From: Bacteroidales bacterium
Lineage (GTDB): Bacteria > Bacteroidota > Bacteroidia > Bacteroidales > UBA4181
DNA: 7,803 bases
Assembly: GCA_031287245.1 (NCBI GenBank)
Contig: JAITTD010000187.1
Span: 1 to 7,803, forward strand
Direction of reading: 5' to 3'
Under the pieces are notes generated by a model. The model was given only the letters and a program-made list of their open reading frames with translations, made no database searches and was not told the DNA's origin. Positions 1 to 7,611 of this stretch are shown here, one piece after another (position 1 is the first letter of the stretch; each line of letters begins with the position of its first letter). Both the position numbers and the translations under genes were made by a program.

Positions 1-44
1 ATCACTATTGTATCACAACCGAATCACAACGAAATCACATGAAA
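1..44. repeat. 11-bp phased ATCAC direct repeat array
   Basis: The pentamer ATCAC begins at positions 1, 12, 23 and 34, an exact 11-bp spacing. The two middle units are nearly identical (ATCACAACCGA and ATCACAACGAA); the outer two (ATCACTATTGT, ATCACATGAAA) keep mainly the pentamer. The array touches the left edge, so it may be longer. Eleven is not a multiple of three, so a coding tandem repeat is unlikely. A spacing of about one helical turn puts every copy on the same face of the DNA, as in multi-subunit regulator sites. That role is inference. It ends about 30 bp upstream of the candidate sprA promoter. It could also be a simple degenerate tandem repeat in spacer DNA. Confidence 0.6.
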
Positions 45-69
45 ATTTTTGCCTTCAAACAATACTTCG

Positions 70-99
70 TTGGAAGAAACGTTAAATGATTGTAGTTTG
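70..99 (+). promoter_or_regulatory. candidate Bacteroidota-type promoter of sprA
   Basis: TTG at 70-72 is followed after 20 bp by TAGTTTG at 93-99. The known Bacteroidota sigma-ABfr consensus is a -33 TTTG or TTG element, about 19-21 bp, and a -7 TAnnTTTG element. Here the -7 box is one base short (TAnTTTG) and the -33 box reads GTTG, so the match is good but imperfect. Transcription would start at about 105-108. The leader would then be only a few bases if translation began at 113, or about 35 bases if it began at the GTG at 143. The purine-rich AGAGG at 107-111 lies just downstream; Bacteroidota rarely depend on Shine-Dalgarno pairing. Confidence 0.4.
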
Positions 100-112
100 A
101 AAGAATAGAGGT

Positions 113-184
113 ATAAAAACATATTGGCATATTGTTGGCATCGTGTGTTGCAGTGTATTTTGCTGCAACAGTTTGCTTATTGCC
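113..184 (+). other. probable SprA signal peptide reading, including 10 codons upstream of the first conventional start
   Basis: The sprA frame is open from 101, after a TGA at 98-100. From 113 it reads ATA-AAA-ACA and so on. If the ATA is read as the initiator, the protein begins MKTYWHIVG, continues through a hydrophobic, cysteine-rich stretch (IVCCSVFCC), and ends NSLLIA before QT. That is a positively charged n-region, a hydrophobic core and a plausible signal peptidase I site after Ala24 (L-I-A|Q), with codon 24 at 182-184. Starting at GTG 143 removes the lysine and half of the core, leaving a poor export signal. No ATG, GTG or TTG occurs in this frame between 101 and 143. The only upstream in-frame ATG (86) meets the TGA after four codons. 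The reading is direct; ATA initiation or an ATG miscalled or mutated to ATA is inference. Confidence 0.5.
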
Positions 185-3100
185 CAAACTGCAGGCACAC
201 AGGCGAAGAACGAATTGACGCCTTTGGAATACCGCTTTCCCAAGGCGAACACCAATCCTTACTCCTTTCAAAGTGTCGGTGGCGGCTTGTATCTGAAGCC
301 TCCTCCCAATGTGAAGACCGAAGTTGTTTATGATGAGAAACAGAACAAGTATGTTTTCAAGCAAAAAGCAGGTTCTTACGACAATTCTTATCCCTATGCG
401 ATGGATAGCCCTGAGTACATGAAGTACAAAATGAAGCAACAGAAAAAACTGACATGGGAAGAACATTCCAAGCAATCCATCAAAGGCGACGGCGGCAAGG
501 GCGGTTTGAGTTTTATGCCTCAATTTTCCTTTGGCGGAGAAGCTTTCGACCGGATTTTCGGCACCAACACCATCAATATTGTTCCGCAAGGCTCTACGGA
601 ATTGGTTTTCGGCATCAACACCACTAAAACAGACAACCCCAACCTGAGCGAAAGCGCCCGCAAAAATACTACATTCAACTTCGACCCCCGCATTCAGGTG
701 AGCGTGACGGGAAGCATCGGCGAGAAGATGAAACTGGGCATCAATTACAGTACCGAAGCCTCCTTCGATTTTGAAAACGAAACCAAACTCGCATACGAAG
801 GCAAAGAAGATGAAATTATCCAGAAAATAGAGGCAGGAAATGTGTCGCTGCCCTTGCCCGGGTCGTTGATTACCGGAAGCCAAAGTTTATTCGGCTTGAA
901 AACCGACCTGAAATTCGGCAATTTAACTGTCACCGCTGTGGTGTCGCAGCAAAAAGGACAGACCTCTACGATGGAAATCAAAGGTGGCGCACAGGTGAAC
1001 GATTTCGAGGTGGCAGCCGACCAGTATGACGCCAACAAGCACTTTTTTCTGTCGCAGTATTTCCGCGATCACTACGAATCAGCCCTGTCCACTTCGCCAA
1101 CCATCACTTCCGGCATTAACATTACACGAGTGGAGGTATGGGTGACCAACCGCGTCAATGCCACCGAAGGCTCCCGCAACCTGATTGCCTTTATGGACTT
1201 GGGCGAATCAAAACACATTTACAACAGCAAGGTAGGGCAAAACGTCGCCGAACATGTGCCCGCGAACGACTCTCTCGCCACTTTCAATCCCCTGTATCGC
1301 ACTGTACGTGACTTGGTGCGCAATTTCAACACCAATATCAACAGCGACCTTCAAAGTACCCCTTTCCAACTGAAATCGGGCGTTGATTTCGAGAAATTAC
1401 AGAATGCACGAATGTTGACTTCGCGCGATTTCACCTTTCATCCCACTTTGGGTTACATCTCCCTGCGCACAGCGTTGAACGCAGACGAAGTGCTGGGTGT
1501 GGCTTACGAATTTACCTACCGTGGCAAGACTTATCGCGTGGGCGAATTGTCGCGAGCAGGTATCAGCGGCGATAAGGGTTTGGTGGTGAAATTGCTGAAA
1601 GGCACAAACCTCATTCCCAAATATCCCACGTGGAAACTGATGATGAAGAACATTTACTATCTGAATGCTTTCAATCTGCAACGCGAAGATTTCCACCTGA
1701 ATGTGCTCTATTCCGATGATCGCACAGGCAACGACATCAATTACATACCCGAAGATGCCGTCAGCAGGGACATTTTGCTGCGTATCATGGGCTTGGACCG
1801 TATGAATACGCAGTTGGACGCCTTCCCCGACGGGGTTTTCGACTTTGTGGACGGGCTTACCATCCAAGCCGATGAGGGGAAGATGATTTTCCCCGTTCTG
1901 GAACCCTTTGGCGCCACGCTGAAAGCGCATTTGAAAGCAAACGGTCTGTCTGATTCAAAAATTGACAAGTATGTGTTCTCACAACTCTACGATTCCACGC
2001 TCACAAAGGCGCGAGAGATTGCCGAACTCAATAAGTTCAAGATGAAGGGGCGATACCGTTCAGAAGGAGGTTCTGAAATCACGCTTAACGCGATGAACAT
2101 TCCCGAAGGCTCGGTGGTTGTGACGGCTTCCGGCGCCCGTTTGGTTGAAAACGTCGATTATACGGTTGATTACGCGATGGGGCGTGTGAAAATCATCAAT
2201 GCCGGGCTGTTGGAATCCGGCACTCCTATCAAAGTAAGCACAGAGAGCAACGCGCTTTTCGCCATGCAGCAAAAAACCATGCTCGGCACACATCTTAACT
2301 ACAAGATTTCCGACAATTTCAACATCGGCGGCACCGTGTTGCGGCTAACAGAACGTCCGCTGACGCAGAAGGTGAACATCGGCGATGAACCGTTGTCCAA
2401 CACGATGCTTGGACTGAACACCAATTACAATACCGAATTGCCCTTCCTCACCTCGTGGGTGGACAAATTGCCGCTGATTAGCACCAAAGCGCCGTCAAGC
2501 CTCGATTTCACCGGTGAAATGGCACAATTGCTGCCCGGCAAGTCCAAAGGTGTCATGAACCGTGGAGCCGCCTACATCGACGACTTTGAAGGGAGCGAAA
2601 TATCCTACGATTTGCGTGCTTTTGCCGCCTGGCATCTGGCAAGTGTGCCGCAAGGCAACGGTATGTTTGCCGAATCGAGCGGAAACGGTATCAACACCGG
2701 CAAAAACCGCGCACGATTGGCATGGTACACCATCGACCCGCTGTTTGTGGCGGAAGGATACATGAACTCGCAAACCACGCCCGATTATATTCGCCGAAAC
2801 CCGGGAAAATATACTTCCAGCAACTTTGTACGCGCCATCTACGAACAGGACATCTTTAAAAACCGCGAACACATTACAGGACAGCCTACCAACATAGCAG
2901 TACTCAATGTGGCTTACTATCCTTTGGAACGCGGCGCCTACAACTACGATGGAATTGGCGTGAACCGCGACGGTACGCTCATCAATCCGCGTGACAGATG
3001 GGGCGGCATGATGCGGTCCGTGCAGCCCAGCGATTTCGAGTCGAACAACATTCAGTTTATAGAGTTCTGGATGATGGACCCCTTTGTAGAAGATCCGCAA

Positions 3101-6100
3101 CACCAGTTGGGCGGCGCCGACCTGTATTTTAATCTCGGCAATGTGAGCGAGGACATTCTGAAAGATGCCCGCAAATCGTCCGAACAGGGATTACCGGTCA
3201 ATGGAGACCTGAGCATGGTGGACTCTACCGAATGGGGCTACGTGAGCAAGGTGCAGCCTATAGTTCATTCATTTGACAATGTAAACAGAACATGGCAGGA
3301 TGTAGGCTTGGACGGAATGCCCGACAGCCGCGAACGGCGTTTTTTCAATCCGTTCCTTCTGGAAACCCAGACTGCAGTTGACGCCGTTGCTATGGAGAAA
3401 CTTTACAACGACCCCTCGACCGACAACTTCATTTATTCGCGCGATTCCCGCTGGGATGCCGAACAGGCAGACATTCTCAAACGCTACAAATATTACAATG
3501 GACAGGAAGGCAACTCTTCCAACAACGATTTCTCCAATTCCAGTTTGCCCAACGAAGAGGATATCAATCAGGACAACACGATGAGCGAAACGGAGAGTTA
3601 TTTCCAGTACAAAATCAGCGTGCATCGCGGAGATTTGGAAGTAGGCAAAAACTTCATCGTGGACAAAGTGACCAACGATACAACCGAAATTGGCGGGAAA
3701 CGGGTACCTACTGCCACCTGGTATCAGTTTCGCATACCCATTACCGAAGGCAAAGCCATAGGCGGCATTCAGGAGTTCAAGAGCATCCGTTTCATGCGTA
3801 TGTTCCTCACCAACTGTCCCGACTCTATCATCCTTCGTTTCGCACGACTGGAACTTGTACGCGGCGAATGGCGGCAATACAACCAATCCTTTCAACCGGC
3901 AGCGCCCGGCGTTTCTACACCCGAATCCCCGCAAGCCACCTTTGAAGTAGCATCGGTCAATATTGAAGAAAATGCAGGACGCATCCCAGTTCCCTACATG
4001 GTGCCTCCGGGGTTCGACCGCGCTGTTGACCAAACCACCCGCGAAATGCAGCAACTGAACGAGCAGTCAATGGTATTGCGCGTGAAAGACCTCATCAACG
4101 GCGATGCTCGCGCTGTTTATCGGAATGTGATGTACGATATGCGCCGCTACAAGAATTTGGAGATGGAAGTACACGCTGAAGCCATACAGGATTTGACTCT
4201 TGCAGACAACGAAATGAGCATTTTTGTGAGAATTGGAACGGATTACCGCAACAATTTCTACGAATATGAAATTCCGCTGAAACTGACCCCTTTGAACATG
4301 GCAGGATATACCGACCGAGACGTGTGGCCCGAAGAAAACCATATAGGCATTGACCTGACGCAACTGCCGGACATCAAACAACGCAGAAACGAAGAAATGC
4401 GCAGAAAAGGTTCGACGGTGAGCCTGAATACCGTCTTCCCTGTGGACGATGGCAATGGGCGGCGCTACTATGTTTGCGGAAATCCCAATCTTGCCAACGT
4501 CAAGGTGGTGATGATAGGGCTTCGCTACCCGCAACATGCTGACCATCGCGGAGAAACACGCTCGGCAGAGGTATGGGTAAACGAATTTCGATTGGATAAC
4601 GTTGACCGGAAAGGCGGATGGGCTGCTAATGCCCGTTTGGCGCTGCGTGTTGCCGATTTTGCCACTTTCGCCATATCAGGGGAAACCATCCAGCCCGGCT
4701 TCGGTGGCATTGACTCAAAAATCAACGACCGCTCTACCGACGAACGCAATCAATATGACCTGTCGGCTAACTTTGAACTGGGCAAATTGCTTCCGGAAAC
4801 GGAGAAAACGAATTTTCAGATTCCGCTGTATCTGGGCTATGCCGAAAGTTTCACAACACCCGAATACGACCCCACCAATCCCGATATGAAGTTGAAGGAT
4901 GCCTTAGCCTCGCTGTCGCGTAGCGAACGGGATTCGCTCAAAGCGCTGTCGCAGGATTATATGCAGCGCAAAAGCATGAACTTCACGAATGTGCGGGTAA
5001 ATATGGTGAAAGAAAAGCCCCGTTTCTGGGATCCGTCCAACGTTACGCTCAATTATGCCTATTACGAAACCTTCCGGCGCAACGTGACCATTGAAAAAAG
5101 CATCGAAAAGAGCCACACCGGTGGCATTGTGTATGATTATGGACCAGCACCCCTGAATATACAGCCGTTAAAGAAAGTGAATTTTCTCAACAAGCCGGCT
5201 TTTCGCATCATCAAAGATTTCAATTTCAGCCTGAAACCGGCTCGTGTGTCGCTGGGTACCGGTATGCAGCGGACTTATTCGGAAGAAAAGATGCGCAACA
5301 TTGACAATCCGAACCTGCTGATGGACGCTACAGTGGACAAAAACTGGAAATGGGACAGAAACATCGGCATACAGTGGGATTTGAGCAAATCGCTCAAAGT
5401 TGATTTCACCGCAGCCAATATGGCACGCATTGACGAACCCGTTGGCGTGGTAGATCGTCACATGAAAGACGCTTACGAACTGTGGAAAGACAGCGTATGG
5501 AACAATATCCGCAGCGGCGGACGTGTTACGGACTACAACCATCGTATCAATGCCAATTATGTCATTCCTGTCAACAAACTGCCGCTGTTGGGCTGGACTT
5601 CCGCCACCGCAAGTTATACCGGCGAATATATATGGGGAGTGGCGCCTATCTATGCCGATACCTCTTTCAATCCGGGCAACACCATCCAGAACCGCAACAC
5701 CATTACGCTGACCGGACAGTTGAACTTCACCACACTGTACAACAAAGTGCCCTATTTCAAGAGAATACTGCAACCGCAACGTAACAGCAAACCCGGACAA
5801 GCACAAAAGCAGGACGAAAAAAATACCAAAACGGTGACCTATGAACGCACCGGCTTGAATTTCAAGAAAGGCGAAGGGCGCAAAATTCGCCACAATCTGA
5901 AAACGAAAGATATAAAAATCGTGCTGAAAGACGCCGAAGGAAAAACGGTAAAGGCTGACTTGGAAGTGGTGGACGATAACCGCATAGAAGTATTCACCAG
6001 CGACGACCTGCGCGGCGGCTCTTTGGTGGTGAATGGCACTATTGTGAAAAATACTTTGTCCGCCGGAATCGTCATGGAAAGTTTCGTCAAAGTGATTTTG

Positions 6101-7501
6101 GGTGTGAAGAACCTCAGCGTTACCTATAACCAAACCGGCAGCACCCTTATGCCGGGCTACGGGAGAGGCAGTAATTTCTTCGGCGCCAGCGGCGGTGCAC
6201 CCGGATTTCCGTTTATGTTAGGCTGGCAGGATTGGAATTTCCCCGAAAAGGCAGCCCGCAACAATTGGTTGGTGCGCGAAGAGCAACTGAACAGCGCCGT
6301 CCAGATGACAAGCACGAAAAGTATTCAGGCACGCAGCGTTTTTGAACCGTTCCAAGGCTTCAAAATCACGTTAAGTGCATTGCGCAGTTTTTCCGAAAAC
6401 AAATCGATGTACTATACCTGGGATCCTGTCACCAACTCATATCCCGATGAATTTCGTTCGCCGCTCACTATGGGCGATTACAGCATTTCCATCATCGCGA
6501 TAGGAACCTCTTTCGAGAAATCGGATAAATCCAACAATTATCATTCGGCTGTGTTTGACCGGTTTAAAAACAATCGCTCCACCGTTGCCGCCCGACGGGC
6601 GCTTGAATTTAAGAACGTGGATAACTCTTATTCCGGCGCGGCGGATGGCGCAGGCGGCTACGACGGCTATAATGTTGATGCACAACAAGTGATGATTCCG
6701 TCCTTCTATGCGGCATACACCGGCAGAGACCCTGAAAAAGTGTCGATGATAGATTTCCCATCGCTGTGGACAATGCTGCCCAACTGGGATGTAAGTTTCG
6801 ACGGGCTGAACAATATCCCGCTGTTCAAACAATATTTCAAGTCAATCACCCTGCGGCACAGTTACAAGGCTATTTACAGAATCGGCGGTTATACGTCCAA
6901 CCTTGATTACGACCTGTCGGCGGCAGTTTCCCATGTGCGCGACCTGCAAAACAACTTCATCCCGCGCAACGACATTACCTCAGCCCGCATCGAAGAGGTG
7001 TTCGGCCCCTTGGGCGGCATCGACGTAACATTCCTCAACAGCCTTTCTACGCGCTTTGAAATAAAGCGTTCACGCAATGTATCCATCGGAATGACCAATC
7101 TGCAACTGACCGAAAACAAAACGCATGATTACGTTGTGGGCGTGGGATATGTGTTCAACGATGTGACATTCAATATTAAAACGCTTGGCGGCGACCAAAA
7201 ACGCTTGGACAGCGACCTGAAAGTGAATGCCGACTTCTCTATTCGCGACAGCAAAACGCTCATCCGCCGTGTGGGAGAACTGGACAACCCCAGCCTGACA
7301 GGCGAGGCTCAATTACCCGTACAAGTGTCGGCAGGGCAAAACGTGATGAGCATCAAATTCACCGCAGACTACCAAATCAGTAGCAATTTCACGGTATCTG
7401 TCTTCTTCGACCGCATTATCAACACACCGTTTGTTTCCACTTCTTACAAAAACTACAACACCAACTTCGGATTCAGTATGCGGTTTGCATTGATACAGTA
7501 G
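143..7501 (+). CDS. sprA: SprA/Sov, giant outer-membrane translocon of the type IX secretion system
   Basis: SprA (Sov in Porphyromonas) forms a very large single-chain beta-barrel in the outer membrane. Proteins with T9SS C-terminal signals pass through it, and PorV and a plug protein dock to it. The 2452 residues match the family's usual length of about 2400-2500. Visible landmarks, numbered from GTG 143: the N-terminal SprA region with FDRIFGTNTINI near 135-146 and GSTELVFG near 151; GNVSLPLPGSLITG from 232; SRDFTFHPTLGYISL from about 427; YIDDFEGS at 811-818; a second SprA_N-like part with EFWMMDPF near 970 and FEVASVNIEE from 1267; RVKDLINGDARAVYRN from 1313; EVWVNEFRLD near 1476; then a strand-rich half with a lysine-rich insert at about 1873-1966 and a Gly-rich loop (GYGRGSNFFG) just after 2000. 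It ends in a typical barrel strand, NTNFGFSMRFALIQ. The frame is intact, with no frameshift. GTG 143 is the first conventional start, but a complete signal peptide needs a start near 113. It appears monocistronic here, with its own candidate promoter and a convergent neighbour downstream. Family assignment is very secure; the start is not. Confidence 0.96.
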   Translation: MCCSVFCCNSLLIAQTAGTQAKNELTPLEYRFPKANTNPYSFQSVGGGLYLKPPPNVKTEVVYDEKQNKYVFKQKAGSYDNSYPYAMDSPEYMKYKMKQQKKLTWEEHSKQSIKGDGGKGGLSFMPQFSFGGEAFDRIFGTNTINIVPQGSTELVFGINTTKTDNPNLSESARKNTTFNFDPRIQVSVTGSIGEKMKLGINYSTEASFDFENETKLAYEGKEDEIIQKIEAGNVSLPLPGSLITGSQSLFGLKTDLKFGNLTVTAVVSQQKGQTSTMEIKGGAQVNDFEVAADQYDANKHFFLSQYFRDHYESALSTSPTITSGINITRVEVWVTNRVNATEGSRNLIAFMDLGESKHIYNSKVGQNVAEHVPANDSLATFNPLYRTVRDLVRNFNTNINSDLQSTPFQLKSGVDFEKLQNARMLTSRDFTFHPTLGYISLRTALNADEVLGVAYEFTYRGKTYRVGELSRAGISGDKGLVVKLLKGTNLIPKYPTWKLMMKNIYYLNAFNLQREDFHLNVLYSDDRTGNDINYIPEDAVSRDILLRIMGLDRMNTQLDAFPDGVFDFVDGLTIQADEGKMIFPVLEPFGATLKAHLKANGLSDSKIDKYVFSQLYDSTLTKAREIAELNKFKMKGRYRSEGGSEITLNAMNIPEGSVVVTASGARLVENVDYTVDYAMGRVKIINAGLLESGTPIKVSTESNALFAMQQKTMLGTHLNYKISDNFNIGGTVLRLTERPLTQKVNIGDEPLSNTMLGLNTNYNTELPFLTSWVDKLPLISTKAPSSLDFTGEMAQLLPGKSKGVMNRGAAYIDDFEGSEISYDLRAFAAWHLASVPQGNGMFAESSGNGINTGKNRARLAWYTIDPLFVAEGYMNSQTTPDYIRRNPGKYTSSNFVRAIYEQDIFKNREHITGQPTNIAVLNVAYYPLERGAYNYDGIGVNRDGTLINPRDRWGGMMRSVQPSDFESNNIQFIEFWMMDPFVEDPQHQLGGADLYFNLGNVSEDILKDARKSSEQGLPVNGDLSMVDSTEWGYVSKVQPIVHSFDNVNRTWQDVGLDGMPDSRERRFFNPFLLETQTAVDAVAMEKLYNDPSTDNFIYSRDSRWDAEQADILKRYKYYNGQEGNSSNNDFSNSSLPNEEDINQDNTMSETESYFQYKISVHRGDLEVGKNFIVDKVTNDTTEIGGKRVPTATWYQFRIPITEGKAIGGIQEFKSIRFMRMFLTNCPDSIILRFARLELVRGEWRQYNQSFQPAAPGVSTPESPQATFEVASVNIEENAGRIPVPYMVPPGFDRAVDQTTREMQQLNEQSMVLRVKDLINGDARAVYRNVMYDMRRYKNLEMEVHAEAIQDLTLADNEMSIFVRIGTDYRNNFYEYEIPLKLTPLNMAGYTDRDVWPEENHIGIDLTQLPDIKQRRNEEMRRKGSTVSLNTVFPVDDGNGRRYYVCGNPNLANVKVVMIGLRYPQHADHRGETRSAEVWVNEFRLDNVDRKGGWAANARLALRVADFATFAISGETIQPGFGGIDSKINDRSTDERNQYDLSANFELGKLLPETEKTNFQIPLYLGYAESFTTPEYDPTNPDMKLKDALASLSRSERDSLKALSQDYMQRKSMNFTNVRVNMVKEKPRFWDPSNVTLNYAYYETFRRNVTIEKSIEKSHTGGIVYDYGPAPLNIQPLKKVNFLNKPAFRIIKDFNFSLKPARVSLGTGMQRTYSEEKMRNIDNPNLLMDATVDKNWKWDRNIGIQWDLSKSLKVDFTAANMARIDEPVGVVDRHMKDAYELWKDSVWNNIRSGGRVTDYNHRINANYVIPVNKLPLLGWTSATASYTGEYIWGVAPIYADTSFNPGNTIQNRNTITLTGQLNFTTLYNKVPYFKRILQPQRNSKPGQAQKQDEKNTKTVTYERTGLNFKKGEGRKIRHNLKTKDIKIVLKDAEGKTVKADLEVVDDNRIEVFTSDDLRGGSLVVNGTIVKNTLSAGIVMESFVKVILGVKNLSVTYNQTGSTLMPGYGRGSNFFGASGGAPGFPFMLGWQDWNFPEKAARNNWLVREEQLNSAVQMTSTKSIQARSVFEPFQGFKITLSALRSFSENKSMYYTWDPVTNSYPDEFRSPLTMGDYSISIIAIGTSFEKSDKSNNYHSAVFDRFKNNRSTVAARRALEFKNVDNSYSGAADGAGGYDGYNVDAQQVMIPSFYAAYTGRDPEKVSMIDFPSLWTMLPNWDVSFDGLNNIPLFKQYFKSITLRHSYKAIYRIGGYTSNLDYDLSAAVSHVRDLQNNFIPRNDITSARIEEVFGPLGGIDVTFLNSLSTRFEIKRSRNVSIGMTNLQLTENKTHDYVVGVGYVFNDVTFNIKTLGGDQKRLDSDLKVNADFSIRDSKTLIRRVGELDNPSLTGEAQLPVQVSAGQNVMSIKFTADYQISSNFTVSVFFDRIINTPFVSTSYKNYNTNFGFSMRFALIQ

Positions 7502-7524
7502 CACACGGTGTGCTGAAATCTTTT
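7500..7524 (+). terminator. palindrome overlapping the sprA stop codon, possible weak terminator
   Basis: AGCACAC (7500-7506) and GTGTGCT (7508-7514) are perfect inverted repeats around a single G. In RNA this gives a 6-bp stem with a CGG loop. The last two bases of the TAG stop codon (7499-7501) lie in the stem. GAAATC and then TTTT (7521-7524) follow. The stem is short and the U-run is brief and not adjacent, so it is at best a weak intrinsic terminator. Its near-perfect symmetry would also suit a dimeric DNA-binding protein. Confidence 0.35.
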
Positions 7525-7560
7525 AAACACAGAAAGACAACAAAGTGCCGTCCTTATTTG

Positions 7561-7608
7561 TTTCGAGTTTCGGGTTTCGGGTTACCTAACTTTATGAAAC
7601 CCTAACTC
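7561..7608. repeat. TTTCGGG heptamer repeats forming an interrupted inverted repeat
   Basis: TTTCGAG (7561-7567), TTTCGGG (7568-7574) and TTTCGGG (7575-7581) are three tandem 7-bp units. Part of this block is mirrored downstream. GGGTTTC (7572-7578) pairs with GAAACCC (7596-7602), and GAGTT (7565-7569) pairs with AACTC (7604-7608), with TC opposite T bulged between them. The 12 pairs enclose a 17-base loop. No T-run follows on either strand, so a standard intrinsic terminator is not supported. It lies between two convergent reading frames and next to a transposase-like tail, so it could be part of a mobile-element end, a convergent transcription stop, or a simple intergenic repeat. I cannot tell which. 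Confidence 0.55.
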
Positions 7609-7611
7609 CGC

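Noticed and set aside
164..187. Possible lipoprotein signal given the many cysteines near the N-terminus
   Set aside because: The cysteines lie within the hydrophobic core and no L-[AS]-[GA]-C lipobox precedes any of them. The cleavage site looks like signal peptidase I (LIA|QT).
124..333. 69-codon plus-strand ORF overlapping the sprA start in another frame
   Set aside because: It starts at TTG, overlaps the sprA frame almost completely and shows no family pattern. The hydrophobic signal peptide is in the sprA frame, not this one.
35..883. 282-codon minus-strand ORF opposite the start of sprA
   Set aside because: It lies antisense to the conserved SprA N-terminal region, its translation has no recognisable family pattern, and it runs into the low-complexity leader. 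It is a by-product of the codon use of sprA.
3269..4054. 261-codon minus-strand ORF inside sprA
   Set aside because: It is antisense to the conserved middle region of SprA, with no domain or export signal I recognise.
5168..6133. 321-codon minus-strand ORF inside sprA
   Set aside because: It is long, but entirely antisense to conserved barrel sequence. Its His/Phe/Val-rich translation is typical of an antisense shadow, and it has no visible domain.
7561..7608. CRISPR array or telomere-like repeat
   Set aside because: There are only three 7-bp units with no spacers, inside an ordinary short intergenic gap, so neither reading holds.
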